A stretch of DNA of 64,000 nucleotides from an uncultured Bacteroides sp. GTDB taxonomy: Bacteria; Bacteroidota; Bacteroidia; Cytophagales; Cyclobacteriaceae. The stretch's first letter is position 1. The number at the start of each line of letters is the position of its first letter. Location: positions 62,001-126,000 of the forward strand of contig CABHOV010000030.1 of the NCBI GenBank assembly GCA_902168185.1. Direction: 5' to 3'. Of the stretch, positions 43,216-52,447 are shown piece by piece. Both the position numbers and the translations under genes were made by a program. Under the pieces are notes generated by a model that worked only from the letters and a program-made list of their open reading frames with translations, was not told the DNA's origin and did no database searches.

Positions 43216-44238
43216 TTAGCTAAACGACCCCGACTTATCGACCATGTTTTTTGAGCCCACATAAAACGCGGTGCGCTGATGCAATGTTCCCGGTGTAATG
43301 TCCAGTATACGCATCTGCCCGTTGGTTGCTTTTCCTCCGGCTTGCTCTGCTATAAAAGCAAGTGCGTTGCATTCGTATATCAACCTTAATTTACCATCCG
43401 GATCTTTTGCCGTTGCCGGATAAATATAGACACCACCCTTCAGCATGTTACGGTGAAAATCAGCCACCAGCGAACCGATATAGCGCGCAGTATATTTCTG
43501 GTCTTTGCAATACTGAATATAGTCTTTCACCGGTTTTGAAAAAGAGTTTGCAGAACCTTCATTCACTGAATATATCCTGCCGTCTTCGGGCATGTGCATA
43601 TTCGGGTGGGAAAGGAAGTATTCGCCAAGTGTAGGGTCGTACGTAAAACCATTTACACCGTGGCCGGTAGTATATACCAACATGGTGGAAGATCCATATA
43701 AAACATAACCGGCAGCAACCTGATCTGCACCGCGCTGAAGTATATCTTCCTGCTGAATGGGTGTACCCGCCGGACTCTTCCTGCGGTATACAGAGAAGAT
43801 GGTACCGATCGATACATTCACATCTATATTTGAGGAACCGTCAAGCGGATCAATGGCGATCACATATTTACCTTCATTGCTCAAATCCACAAAAGAATCC
43901 GATTCTTCTGAAACCAGTGCACATACTTCGCCACCTTTTGCCAGTGCACGCGTGAAGCGGATGTTGGCCAGTACATCCAGTTTTTGTTGATCATCGCCCG
44001 CCATGTTTTGAGATCCAACCGCACCCATGATATCAATGAGGCCGGCTTTATTCACTTCGCGGTTCACCACTTTCGAGGCGAGTGCTATATCGCGAAGGAT
44101 TTGTGACAGCTCTCCACTTGCATACGCAAACTGGTCTTGATTGTTTTTGATGAAACGATCCAGCGGACTGCCTATAGGTTGTGCAATTCTAGAGGTCTCA
44201 ATACTTGGTGTGTTGGCTTTATTGATTGATCTTTGCAT
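43216..44238 (-). CDS. fbp: Fructose-1,6-bisphosphatase, class I
   Basis: 340 residues from the ATG at 44238 (a TTG two codons upstream also exists). Removes the 1-phosphate in gluconeogenesis. Metal and substrate motifs: EESD ([11 protein letters not shown]), [12 protein letters not shown], and the C-terminal [20 protein letters not shown]. The order and length are those of class I enzymes. It is divergent from aspartate kinase, with both promoters in the 49-base gap. Confidence 0.96.
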   Translation of the reverse strand: MQRSINKANTPSIETSRIAQPIGSPLDRFIKNNQDQFAYASGELSQILRDIALASKVVNREVNKAGLIDIMGAVGSQNMAGDDQQKLDVLANIRFTRALAKGGEVCALVSEESDSFVDLSNEGKYVIAIDPLDGSSNIDVNVSIGTIFSVYRRKSPAGTPIQQEDILQRGADQVAAGYVLYGSSTMLVYTTGHGVNGFTYDPTLGEYFLSHPNMHMPEDGRIYSVNEGSANSFSKPVKDYIQYCKDQKYTARYIGSLVADFHRNMLKGGVYIYPATAKDPDGKLRLIYECNALAFIAEQAGGKATNGQMRILDITPGTLHQRTAFYVGSKNMVDKSGSFS

Positions 44239-44258
44239 GGTCAAAATTTGCCTAAAGT

Positions 44259-44266
44259 TAAATTTG
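44259..44266 (+). promoter_or_regulatory. -7 box of the aspartate kinase gene
   Basis: TAAATTTG is an exact TAnnTTTG match 21 bases before the ATG at 44288. TTG at 44233-44235 gives a spacer of 23. A reverse-strand AAATTTTG for fbp lies just beside it. Confidence 0.4.
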
Positions 44267-44287
44267 CAAACGATTTAGTCAACTGAA

Positions 44288-45532
44288 ATGAAGGTTTTTA
44301 AATTCGGAGGAGCTTCGCTGAAAAATGCGGACGGGGTAAAGAATGTTGCTTCCATCATTCGCCAGCATGGTCCAGATAAATTATTGGTCGTTGTTTCTGC
44401 CATGGGGAAGAGTACAAACGCGCTTGAGAAAATCCACAGCCTGGCTATCTCCGGTCAAAACAGTTCTTCTCAAATTACCATACTCAACGACTATCATCAA
44501 GAAATTCTCAAACAATTATTCCCGGCAGGGCATGAAGTATATATAGCTGTTGAGACACTCTTCCAGGAGCTGCGAACACAGATCAGTGGTTCCGGAGAAT
44601 TTGACATGGTATATGACCAGGTTGTTTCAATCGGAGAAATGATCTCTTCAGTGATTGTCCATCATTACCTCACAAGCATCGGCCTTCATTCTCATTGGCT
44701 TGATGCGCGCACGTGTATAACAACCGATAAAAACTTTCGTGAAGGAAAGGTAGACTGGATAAAAACATCAGCTAAAATTCAGGCGCTTAAACCGGTACTC
44801 GAAAAGAATATCATTATAACGCAAGGCTTTATAGGAAGCACAGAAGACGGATATACCACCACGCTTGGCAGAGAAGGCTCCGATTTTTCGGCTGCTATAT
44901 TTGCTTCATCGTTGCTTGCAAGCTCCGTAACAATCTGGAAAGATGTACCGGGAGTTATGAATGCAGATCCCAAGCGACTATCGGCCGCTACTGTGTTTGA
45001 AGAATTACCTTTTCAGGAAGCTGCTGAGATGACGTATTATGGTGCGAACGTGATCCATCCCAAAACCATTAAACCACTCGCCAATAAAGGTATACCATTG
45101 CTGGTAAAGAACTTCGAAGATCCATCCTTGCCCGGAACCAAGATCCATGAATGCAAGGTATATGACCTTCCGCCTCTGATCGTATTCAAAGACAATCAAT
45201 GTCTCATATCCTGTAAGGTTACAGACTATACTTTTGTTACCGAGCAACACCTCAGTATCATTTTCAATGCGCTCTCATCGCTTGACCTTCGTGTAAATGT
45301 CATGCAGAATTCTGCTATATCATTTTCGTTTTGCCTTGACTTTCGTGAGCATAAAGTGCTATCGCTGATTCAAAAACTGCAGGAGCATTTTGAAGTATAC
45401 TACAATACAGGACTCACACTCATCACCGTGAAGAACTATGATGAGAAGACTTTTGAAATGTACCGCAGTCATGCCGGAGTATTGCTTGAGCAATCTTCGC
45501 GATCAACACTGCAAGTACTGGTCAGGCTTTAA
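44288..45532 (+). CDS. Aspartate kinase
   Basis: 414 residues: amino-acid kinase domain (about 1-275) plus an ACT-containing C-terminal part. It phosphorylates aspartate, the first step toward lysine, threonine and methionine. N-terminal KFGGASLK replaces the more usual KFGGTS; LGREGSDFSAA, WKDVPGVMNADPK and YYGANVIHPKTI are standard. It is monofunctional, with no homoserine dehydrogenase part. The stop overlaps the convergent phosphatase gene by 11 bases. Confidence 0.92.
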   Translation: MKVFKFGGASLKNADGVKNVASIIRQHGPDKLLVVVSAMGKSTNALEKIHSLAISGQNSSSQITILNDYHQEILKQLFPAGHEVYIAVETLFQELRTQISGSGEFDMVYDQVVSIGEMISSVIVHHYLTSIGLHSHWLDARTCITTDKNFREGKVDWIKTSAKIQALKPVLEKNIIITQGFIGSTEDGYTTTLGREGSDFSAAIFASSLLASSVTIWKDVPGVMNADPKRLSAATVFEELPFQEAAEMTYYGANVIHPKTIKPLANKGIPLLVKNFEDPSLPGTKIHECKVYDLPPLIVFKDNQCLISCKVTDYTFVTEQHLSIIFNALSSLDLRVNVMQNSAISFSFCLDFREHKVLSLIQKLQEHFEVYYNTGLTLITVKNYDEKTFEMYRSHAGVLLEQSSRSTLQVLVRL

Positions 45533-46016
45533 CCTGTGGAAGATACTTTTCTTCAAGGTGTTTGATGAACTGATCCATTGAGCGGTCGAGTATATCAAAC
45601 ACTTCCTGGAAACCTTTTTCACCGCCATAGTATGGATCGGGTACCTCAAGCCCTTTACCCTGCGGATCGAAATCGCGCATCAACATTACCTTTTGTGTAT
45701 GCTGACCTGCGTTGGTAAGTCTTAATATATTCTTGTGGTTGCTGTGATCCATCGCTAATATATAGTCGAATTGATCCAAATCGTTCGTGCACAGCTGTCT
45801 TCCGAAGTGGTCGATGCTTACTCCATTCTTAAGTGCATTGGCAATTGTGCGGCTATCCGGGATGTCGCCAATATGGTAATTGGAAGTACCACAGGAGTCA
45901 GCTACCACATATTTTTCCAATGCGCTACCCTTTATTTTATGCTTAAAAACCGCCTCGGCTAGTGGTGATCGACAAATATTACCAAGGCATACAAACAATA
46001 TCTTGACACGCTCCAT
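45522..46016 (-). CDS. Low-molecular-weight protein tyrosine phosphatase
   Basis: 164 residues. P-loop CLGNICRS near the N-terminus, with the nucleophile Cys and Arg, and the general-acid Asp in DPYYGGEKGF. In bacteria these enzymes reverse tyrosine phosphorylation, often of kinases that control capsule or exopolysaccharide export. No such kinase is in the window. It converges on aspartate kinase with an 11-base overlap. Confidence 0.93.
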   Translation of the reverse strand: MERVKILFVCLGNICRSPLAEAVFKHKIKGSALEKYVVADSCGTSNYHIGDIPDSRTIANALKNGVSIDHFGRQLCTNDLDQFDYILAMDHSNHKNILRLTNAGQHTQKVMLMRDFDPQGKGLEVPDPYYGGEKGFQEVFDILDRSMDQFIKHLEEKYLPQVKA

Positions 46017-46214
46017 AATTTTCGAATGGCGCCGTGCGGTTCTTTTAACTCGGAAGATGTTAAAAATGAGGATTTTAACTAATTTCCGTAGTAAAATCGT
46101 CCAGCGCCTTTAAATACTGCTGCAAAAATAATCGAGATAAAGGGTTACAAAAGCATGCAAAATCTTATTTATGTATGCATAGCACACTTTTTTAAGTACT
46201 GCCTTTTGGTTTGA

Positions 46215-46246
46215 AGGCCTCCTTGCAAAAGGGGGCTTTCTCTTTT
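46215..46246 (+). terminator. Terminator-like hairpin upstream of enoyl-CoA hydratase
   Basis: Arms AGGCCTCCTT and AAGGGGGCTT with a four- to five-base loop and imperfect pairing, followed by TCTCTTTTAT. It lies between divergent genes, about 55 bases before an ATG at 46301, so it could be an attenuator or the end of an unannotated short transcript. Confidence 0.45.
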
Positions 46247-46300
46247 ATACCAGTTTCTATCCTTCATTCCCGTTATTTACATTTATATAAAATAACGCTC

Positions 46301-47074
46301 ATGGAATATATTCTTGTTCGCGAGCAGTACGAGCCTGCTGTTGCGTTGATACAACTAAACCGTCCTAAAGAATTAAATGCACTGAATACACAACTCATGC
46401 AGGAGTTGCGCGACACTTTACAACAACTTGATAAAAATGATTCCGTCCGTGTGGTGATCATCACCGGCAATGAACAAGCTTTTGCAGCAGGTGCTGATAT
46501 TAAACAAATGTCTGACAAGAGTGCTATCGATATGCTGGTGATCGACCAGTTCAGTACATGGGATCAGATCCGCAGGATAAAAAAACCGATCATTGCTGCT
46601 GTCTCTGGTTTTGCGTTGGGCGGAGGTTGTGAGCTTGCCATGATGTGTGATATGATCATCGCTTCTGAAACTGCAAAGTTTGGTCAGCCCGAGATCAAGA
46701 TCGGTGTAATGCCTGGAGCTGGTGGAACGCAGCGATTAACAAAAGCTATTGGTAAAGCAAAAGCGATGGAGCTCATTTTGACCGGAAGATTTATTACCGC
46801 TGAAGAAGCGCAAGCATATGGACTTGTTAATAAAGTGGTGCCGGTTGAAATGTACCTATATGAAGCCACACAACTAGCAAAAGAGATCGCACAGATGTCG
46901 CCTATAGCAGCGCAGCTTGCAAAAGAAGCCGTGAACCGATCATTCGAAACACACCTTGATGAAGGACTATCTTTCGAGCGAAAGAATTTTTACCTCACCT
47001 TCGCCTCGGAAGATCAGAAGGAAGGCATGCGTGCATTTGTAGAGAGACGTAAACCTGATTTCAAAGGGAAGTAA
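46301..47074 (+). CDS. Enoyl-CoA hydratase/isomerase family protein
   Basis: 257 residues from the ATG at 46301; the frame is open back to 46211 but through the hairpin, so the later start is right. Crotonase fold: AFAAGADIKQM (oxyanion hole), ALGGGCELAMMCD with catalytic Glu, and PEIKIGVMPGAGGTQRL with the second Glu. These fit hydration of 2-enoyl-CoA in fatty-acid breakdown. There are no other beta-oxidation genes nearby. Confidence 0.93.
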   Translation: MEYILVREQYEPAVALIQLNRPKELNALNTQLMQELRDTLQQLDKNDSVRVVIITGNEQAFAAGADIKQMSDKSAIDMLVIDQFSTWDQIRRIKKPIIAAVSGFALGGGCELAMMCDMIIASETAKFGQPEIKIGVMPGAGGTQRLTKAIGKAKAMELILTGRFITAEEAQAYGLVNKVVPVEMYLYEATQLAKEIAQMSPIAAQLAKEAVNRSFETHLDEGLSFERKNFYLTFASEDQKEGMRAFVERRKPDFKGK

Positions 47075-47111
47075 GATATAGGTATATAAACGATACAGTA
47101 ATCTATTTATA

Positions 47112-48107
47112 TCATCGGATCACTTCTTTCAATACGCGCTTTGTTTTTCCGCGTGGCACGAAACGATGCACGATATTAAAGCGCAGGTTGCCTGTATTAA
47201 AATCCACATTTTGATCCTCTCCCGAAGCGATGCTTATATTCTTGTTCACGAAAATAAAACTTAACGCCCACGTCTTCGAGTTATACCCTGTAAAGAAACT
47301 AAACGAAGAGTTGGGACTGAACGTAGACGATCGCACATTTTCTCCATTCATTCGAAAGGTATGAATTCCGTAGTCGAGGCTTATTGTAGCCTGGCCCGTT
47401 ATATAAAAGTGCTTCTTGAATACAAAGGTATAGATGTATCCGATGTTGGGTCCGATATCGAAAAAGTCCACCTGGTTGAGATCGATTTCATTGGCCTGTC
47501 CACGGATCACTGCCGGAACGATAGAGCTATCAGCTTTACTTCTTCCCAGAAAAAATTCTATCCCTGCCAGCAACGAGCCTGCTGATTTCTTTTGCCACTC
47601 ACTTTGCAAAAAAGAAGCTCGATACGAAAATCGTTTATGATTAAAAAGATACTGCCCCGAAGCCCCGAGGTATCGCACTTTAATATCGGGTCGCAAATAA
47701 TATCCGGAAGCACCTTCCTGGATCTCATCTTTGCGAACATAGAAACCGCTATAGAACTGACCGAAGGCGTCAATGATCAGTTTACGACCATATAGATGTG
47801 TTTGAAGATCGAGATATTTTGTTTTGCCTTTAGCTTCATCGCGATTCAAAAACCCGAAGCCATAAGCAAGGTTTAATGTAGCCCAGTTATACGTGGCACC
47901 CACCCCCATGTTTAATGTAGTATTCGGCTTATACCGTATGCGAATCGCCTCGGCATCATCTCTGTATTGATATGAAGTATATTTCTGAGAAAAGTAGAAG
48001 CGTCCTGTAATGATCTTATCGTACGAAGCGTAATATGTACTATCGCTTTGAGCCATTCCCTGAAAAGTCAAGAACATCAATAAGGCTATCGTTATTTGTC
48101 TGGTCAC
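47112..48107 (-). CDS. DUF4421-like outer-membrane protein
   Basis: 331 residues with a signal peptide ending GMAQ. Start ASYDKIITGRFYFSQKYTSYQYRD and TTLNMGVGATYNWATLNLAYGFGFLNRDE match the DUF4421 pattern; the rest is amphipathic strands, for example SYRASFLQSEWQKKSAGSLLAGIEFFLG. It is probably a beta-barrel of the outer membrane. It is not in an evident operon. Confidence 0.82.
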   Translation of the reverse strand: MTRQITIALLMFLTFQGMAQSDSTYYASYDKIITGRFYFSQKYTSYQYRDDAEAIRIRYKPNTTLNMGVGATYNWATLNLAYGFGFLNRDEAKGKTKYLDLQTHLYGRKLIIDAFGQFYSGFYVRKDEIQEGASGYYLRPDIKVRYLGASGQYLFNHKRFSYRASFLQSEWQKKSAGSLLAGIEFFLGRSKADSSIVPAVIRGQANEIDLNQVDFFDIGPNIGYIYTFVFKKHFYITGQATISLDYGIHTFRMNGENVRSSTFSPNSSFSFFTGYNSKTWALSFIFVNKNISIASGEDQNVDFNTGNLRFNIVHRFVPRGKTKRVLKEVIR

Positions 48108-48169
48108 ATAGACTGTCTGTTAAAAAAGGGAACCACGATGATTCTCTGACAACGATCATCGAATCTATG

Positions 48170-48205
48170 AAAAAATAAAAGCAACGGGTTTAAACCGTTG
48201 CTTTT
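48170..48205 (-). terminator. Intrinsic terminator on the minus strand
   Basis: Perfect 11-bp stem (48177-48187 with 48195-48205) with a seven-base loop; on the minus strand it is followed by a T-run. It closes the DUF6588 gene. Confidence 0.85.
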
Positions 48206-48237
48206 ATTCTACATGTATAGGTAAACGTCTTATCCGA

Positions 48238-49284
48238 TTACCTCACATTAATACCGAAACCTACTGTTAACGCATTGTATTTCTGTAATGTATAATCTGC
48301 ATGCAACGTGAACACAGCCAACTTTAACCGGAAGCCTGCGGTTACGCGAGGGCCGGACGCTGCATAGTTCAACTGAACAGGATCAATTTCTTTTGCATCG
48401 TACGTTCCGTTCTGATCAACGTCCCATTTTCCCAACACACTCAAGTTGGATTTAGCTATATTATATCCCAAACCTCCATATACGGTGAGCACAGAAACCT
48501 TTTTAGAGATAACAGCTTGCATAGTGGTTGCATTCATCACCATCTCGCCTCTTGCATTTTCAGTTTGGATATCTGTACTGGTATATCTATAGTCCAGCGA
48601 AAGTCTGGTATACCCTACGAATGCAGAAAGATCGAACGGCAATAATTTAAGGCCTGGTATATATTGCTTCACGTCATGCATAACGCCTATACCAAATAGT
48701 TTAAATTGTGAGTCATCATCCAGATCGATGCTGGGCGTAAAGCGAATTTTAAGATCAGTACCTTTTGGTAAACCTATACCTAAATGTACCATAGGCACCG
48801 GCATCCAGTTCTTACCGACATTACCTTTCAGATCAAGACCGCTGGGTCCATCAAAAGGCTGATCTAATAAGTCGCCTTTTTCTTTATACTTGGGAGACAT
48901 GTCAGGTCCAAATATAGTGGGAGCGTTAGGATAATGAGGAGAACCTTCAGGATAGATCGGATCACCTGGCTGCACTAATTCAACCTTTGTTAATCCTAAT
49001 TTTGTTACATCATAAAACAAATCACTTTTAGGAATAGTCATCGCGCTGGCTGTTACAGTAAGGTCGATGCCAACAATTTTATGCGTCTTTGCTGTGTTAT
49101 ACCATCCTGAGTTTAATCCCAACGTTACACTTTTCATAAAAGGAGAAATGTAACCATCTATCAATTTCTTTCCGTCATCAACACTTTCTCTCAACAACTC
49201 GTCAATGTCATCCTGCGCAAAAGTCGGTACCGACATTGCAAAAAATAATCCGAATACAACTGCTGTTTTTTTGAATAATTCCAT
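48238..49284 (-). CDS. DUF6588 family exported protein
   Basis: 348 residues with a signal peptide (GLFFAMSVPTFAQ). Early helix DIDELLRESVDDGKKLIDGYISPFMKSVTLGLNSGWYNTAKTHK is the DUF6588 start; the C-terminus has barrel-type strands (FRLKLAVFTLHADYTLQKYNALTVGFGINVR). Found widely in Bacteroidota, role unknown, likely outer membrane. Confidence 0.85.
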   Translation of the reverse strand: MELFKKTAVVFGLFFAMSVPTFAQDDIDELLRESVDDGKKLIDGYISPFMKSVTLGLNSGWYNTAKTHKIVGIDLTVTASAMTIPKSDLFYDVTKLGLTKVELVQPGDPIYPEGSPHYPNAPTIFGPDMSPKYKEKGDLLDQPFDGPSGLDLKGNVGKNWMPVPMVHLGIGLPKGTDLKIRFTPSIDLDDDSQFKLFGIGVMHDVKQYIPGLKLLPFDLSAFVGYTRLSLDYRYTSTDIQTENARGEMVMNATTMQAVISKKVSVLTVYGGLGYNIAKSNLSVLGKWDVDQNGTYDAKEIDPVQLNYAASGPRVTAGFRLKLAVFTLHADYTLQKYNALTVGFGINVR

Positions 49285-49400
49285 AGATTTTTAATTAGAC
49301 GCTAATTCATTCCAAAATCTAACGTTTGGTAATCTTTGTTTTAATGAAAGATCGTCAATAATAATACGTCTTCAACACATGTTTGTATTTTTACCGGATA

Positions 49401-50648
49401 ATGGAGGTTTTATATAGTGTTTTTATAGGACTATTAGGGTTTCTTTTAAGACTCGCAAGTCCTTTTCATCCAAAGGCTAAAGCTTTTGTTGCGGGACGCA
49501 AAAAACTATTCAAACAATTATCTGCCAGCATCACGGATACATCTCCGCTGGTATGGATCCATTGCGCCTCGCTGGGCGAATTTGAACAGGGAAGACCTGT
49601 GATCGAAGCCTTGAAAAAAGAATTTCCCAACATAAAAATTTTGCTAACCTTCTTTTCACCTTCCGGCTATGAGGTGAGAAAGAATTATGATAAAGCAGAC
49701 TATATTTATTACTTGCCATTGGACACCCGGAAAAATGCAGCACGATTTATAGCCCTTACAAAACCTGTGCTTGTCATTTTTGTGAAGTATGAATTCTGGC
49801 ATTATTACGCAAAGGAACTTCATGCACGTAAAATTCCGCTAATTTCCATCTCTGCTATATTTCGGAAAGACCAGATATTCTTTCATCGCTTTGGTGGCTT
49901 TTATCGCAAGATCCTCAACAATTTTTCATACTTCTTTGTACAGAACGATGAATCGCGACAATTGCTTCAATCAATCAACATTACCAATAGCAAACGCGTT
50001 GGCGATACGCGTTTTGACAGAGTACACCAGATCGTACAACAGGGTGGAGAAATTGATATAGCCAAAGCATTCAAGAGTGATCAAAAGGCAATGGTGATTG
50101 GAAGCTGCTGGCCGGAGGATATAGATATACTCGCGCCTTTCATCAATGAGAACAAGATGAAATTTATCATTGCACCTCATGAGATTTCCGAGTCTTCTGT
50201 GGTGTGGCTCGAAAAACAGCTTCTCGTAAAATCGATCCGCTATACGGCTGCATCACAGCAACCACACCTGGAGGATTACCAGGTGTTGATCATCGATAAT
50301 ATAGGGATGCTTTCGCGATTATACCGCTACGGTGAATTTGCATATATAGGAGGTGCGTTTGGCAAAGGTCTTCATAATATACTGGAAGCCGCCTGCTATG
50401 GTGTACCTATACTTTTTGGAAACAAAAACTTCGAAAAATTCCAGGAAGCCAAAGACCTGATTAACCGTGGTGGCGCTTTTGAGATCGCTGACTATACGGA
50501 CCTGAAGGCAAAGTATGAAATGCTCAACCTACCTGAAAATTTTCTATTGGCATGTGAAGTGACACGGCAATATACAGAAGAGAATTTGGGAGCAACTGAA
50601 AAGATCATGCACTACTGCCGGGAACAATTGAGTGCTAAACCGTATTAG
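49401..50648 (+). CDS. waaA: 3-deoxy-D-manno-octulosonic acid (Kdo) transferase
   Basis: 415 residues from the ATG at 49401. GT30 glycosyltransferase of the inner membrane that adds Kdo to lipid A. N-terminal anchor helix (LYSVFIGLLGFLLRLASPF), then WIHCASLGEFEQGRPVIEALK, with the catalytic Glu, and the C-terminal GGAFGKGLHNILEAACYGVPILFG nucleotide-sugar region. Confirms a Gram-negative LPS-type outer membrane. Confidence 0.93.
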   Translation: MEVLYSVFIGLLGFLLRLASPFHPKAKAFVAGRKKLFKQLSASITDTSPLVWIHCASLGEFEQGRPVIEALKKEFPNIKILLTFFSPSGYEVRKNYDKADYIYYLPLDTRKNAARFIALTKPVLVIFVKYEFWHYYAKELHARKIPLISISAIFRKDQIFFHRFGGFYRKILNNFSYFFVQNDESRQLLQSINITNSKRVGDTRFDRVHQIVQQGGEIDIAKAFKSDQKAMVIGSCWPEDIDILAPFINENKMKFIIAPHEISESSVVWLEKQLLVKSIRYTAASQQPHLEDYQVLIIDNIGMLSRLYRYGEFAYIGGAFGKGLHNILEAACYGVPILFGNKNFEKFQEAKDLINRGGAFEIADYTDLKAKYEMLNLPENFLLACEVTRQYTEENLGATEKIMHYCREQLSAKPY

Positions 50649-50685
50649 TTGCAACTTCCCTGTTATAAGCGTTGTAGGAAAAAGC

Positions 50686-50693
50686 TAACTTTG
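50686..50693 (+). promoter_or_regulatory. -7 box before rsgA
   Basis: TAACTTTG is an exact TAnnTTTG match 29 bases before the ATG at 50723. The -33 element is unclear. Confidence 0.35.
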
Positions 50694-50722
50694 CCTGACT
50701 GATAACGGTTAACTGAAAAGAA

Positions 50723-51637
50723 ATGAAGGGAACAGTGATGCGCTCCACCGGATCGTTTTATGACGTGCTCGCAGAAGACGGGAAGAAATATAATTGCCGC
50801 GTACGTGGAAAGATCAGGCTGGAAGGTATAAAGGAAACAAACCCGGTAGCAGTAGGTGACTATGTGATTATAGACCTTGAACACGAGATTGGATCGATCA
50901 CAGAAATTCTTCCACGCCACAATCATATACTGCGGCAGTCTGTAAAGAAGACCGGGCACTCACATGTGCTGGCCGCAAACATTGATCAGGCACTGCTCGT
51001 TGTTACACTTGCTCTTCCCAGAACTTCATTAGGATTTATAGACCGGTTCTTGGTGAGTGCTGAAGCGTATCGCATTCCACAAATAATCATTTTCAACAAG
51101 CGGGATTTGCTAGTGGAAGAGGAAGCGATCTATGTAAATCAATTGATCAACCTGTATGAAAGTATAGGTGTAACGTGTTTCTCTACTTCAGCTCACCAGG
51201 ATGATTTGGTGGAAGTCCGAAAAATTTTACAGGACAAAGTCACATTGATCGCGGGACACTCCGGTGTTGGTAAATCTACACTCCTGAATAGAATCGCTCC
51301 GACCATTAGCCAGGCCGTTGGTGACATCTCTACGTTCTCTGAAAAAGGTATGCACACTACGACCTTCGCGGAAATGTTTCCTTTAGATAACAAGACGTAT
51401 GTGATCGATACTCCCGGCGTAAAAGAATGGGGTCTTGTGGAAATGAGTGAGCAGGAACTATCAGACTATTTTCCGGAGATGCGTGACCTGCGACTGGAAT
51501 GTAAATTTGGTGCGCGTTGTATACATGTAAACGAACCGAAGTGCGCCATTATCGATGCTGTGCAAAATGAAAAAATCGCGATCAGTCGCTACCAAAGTTA
51601 TTATAGCATGGTATTGGGAGAGGATAACAGGAAATAA
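50723..51637 (+). CDS. rsgA: Small ribosomal subunit GTPase RsgA
   Basis: 304 residues. Circularly permuted GTPase: OB-fold N-terminal domain, then G4 (NKRD), G1 (GHSGVGKST), G3 (DTPGVKE), and a C-terminal zinc finger (ECKFGARCIHVNEPKC). It assists maturation of the small ribosomal subunit. The next gene starts three bases after its stop, so the two are likely co-transcribed. Confidence 0.95.
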   Translation: MKGTVMRSTGSFYDVLAEDGKKYNCRVRGKIRLEGIKETNPVAVGDYVIIDLEHEIGSITEILPRHNHILRQSVKKTGHSHVLAANIDQALLVVTLALPRTSLGFIDRFLVSAEAYRIPQIIIFNKRDLLVEEEAIYVNQLINLYESIGVTCFSTSAHQDDLVEVRKILQDKVTLIAGHSGVGKSTLLNRIAPTISQAVGDISTFSEKGMHTTTFAEMFPLDNKTYVIDTPGVKEWGLVEMSEQELSDYFPEMRDLRLECKFGARCIHVNEPKCAIIDAVQNEKIAISRYQSYYSMVLGEDNRK

Positions 51638-51640
51638 ATT

Positions 51641-52447
51641 ATGAAATACTCTGTTCAGGGACATGACTATACATACGATGCAAAAGGCGAGCGAATGTGG
51701 GGCGATGATACCGTCCTGCTGAACACAGGTGTTGATCTTACAGCAAACATGCCATGGCACCCGGAAGGCTATACCATTGAAAAGCTTTTCGACGATTCGC
51801 TATATAAAGATTTTAAAGAGAACACAGATATACTATTGATCGACCGTTGGAGACAAGCCGGATTCCCCATCGACATTGGGTTTCCCCTTGATACCTATCA
51901 TACGGTCGCGAAAGATTTCGAAACACATCTTCGCGCAGTCGAGAAAACGAAGTTGTTGTCCGTAGAAGATTTTCCAATTCCGATACGGTTATTGGAAGAA
52001 AGGATCTCTGCGATCTGCAAGACACCACTTGTTTGTAAAAATCCGTTTGATCAACAATCTGTTTTTCACTTTCGTGTGATCCGCCCAAGCAAAACTGATA
52101 ACAATCCACTGCATCGCGATGTATGGCTTGAAGATTACGACAATTGCATCAACCTATATATACCCATCGCAGGCAGCAATGAACTAACGTCACTCATGCT
52201 GATACCTGGAAGTCATACGTGGGCAGAATCAAAAATTGAACGTACAGTTTCAGGAGCGGAGATCAATGGCGTAAAGTATAATGTTCCTGCCGTCACAGAT
52301 ATTAAAGATAACTTCACGATACTCAGACCCTCACCTGGGGAGAATGAAGTATTGATCTTCTCTCCTTACCTGATCCATGGAGGCGCTATAAATTCATCGG
52401 CAAACCAAACGAGAATCTCCATCGAGATTCGCTTGTGGAAGCTATGA
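51641..52447 (+). CDS. 2OG-Fe(II) oxygenase-like (phytanoyl-CoA dioxygenase type) protein
   Basis: 268 residues. The double-stranded beta-helix residues are visible: His and Asp in PLHRDVWLED, second His in YLIHGGAINSS, and Arg in RISIEIRL for 2-oxoglutarate. This layout fits PhyH-type hydroxylases, many of which act on lipids or on small secondary metabolites. The substrate is unknown. It starts three bases after rsgA and its end overlaps the convergent GT2 gene by six bases. Confidence 0.72.
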   Translation: MKYSVQGHDYTYDAKGERMWGDDTVLLNTGVDLTANMPWHPEGYTIEKLFDDSLYKDFKENTDILLIDRWRQAGFPIDIGFPLDTYHTVAKDFETHLRAVEKTKLLSVEDFPIPIRLLEERISAICKTPLVCKNPFDQQSVFHFRVIRPSKTDNNPLHRDVWLEDYDNCINLYIPIAGSNELTSLMLIPGSHTWAESKIERTVSGAEINGVKYNVPAVTDIKDNFTILRPSPGENEVLIFSPYLIHGGAINSSANQTRISIEIRLWKL

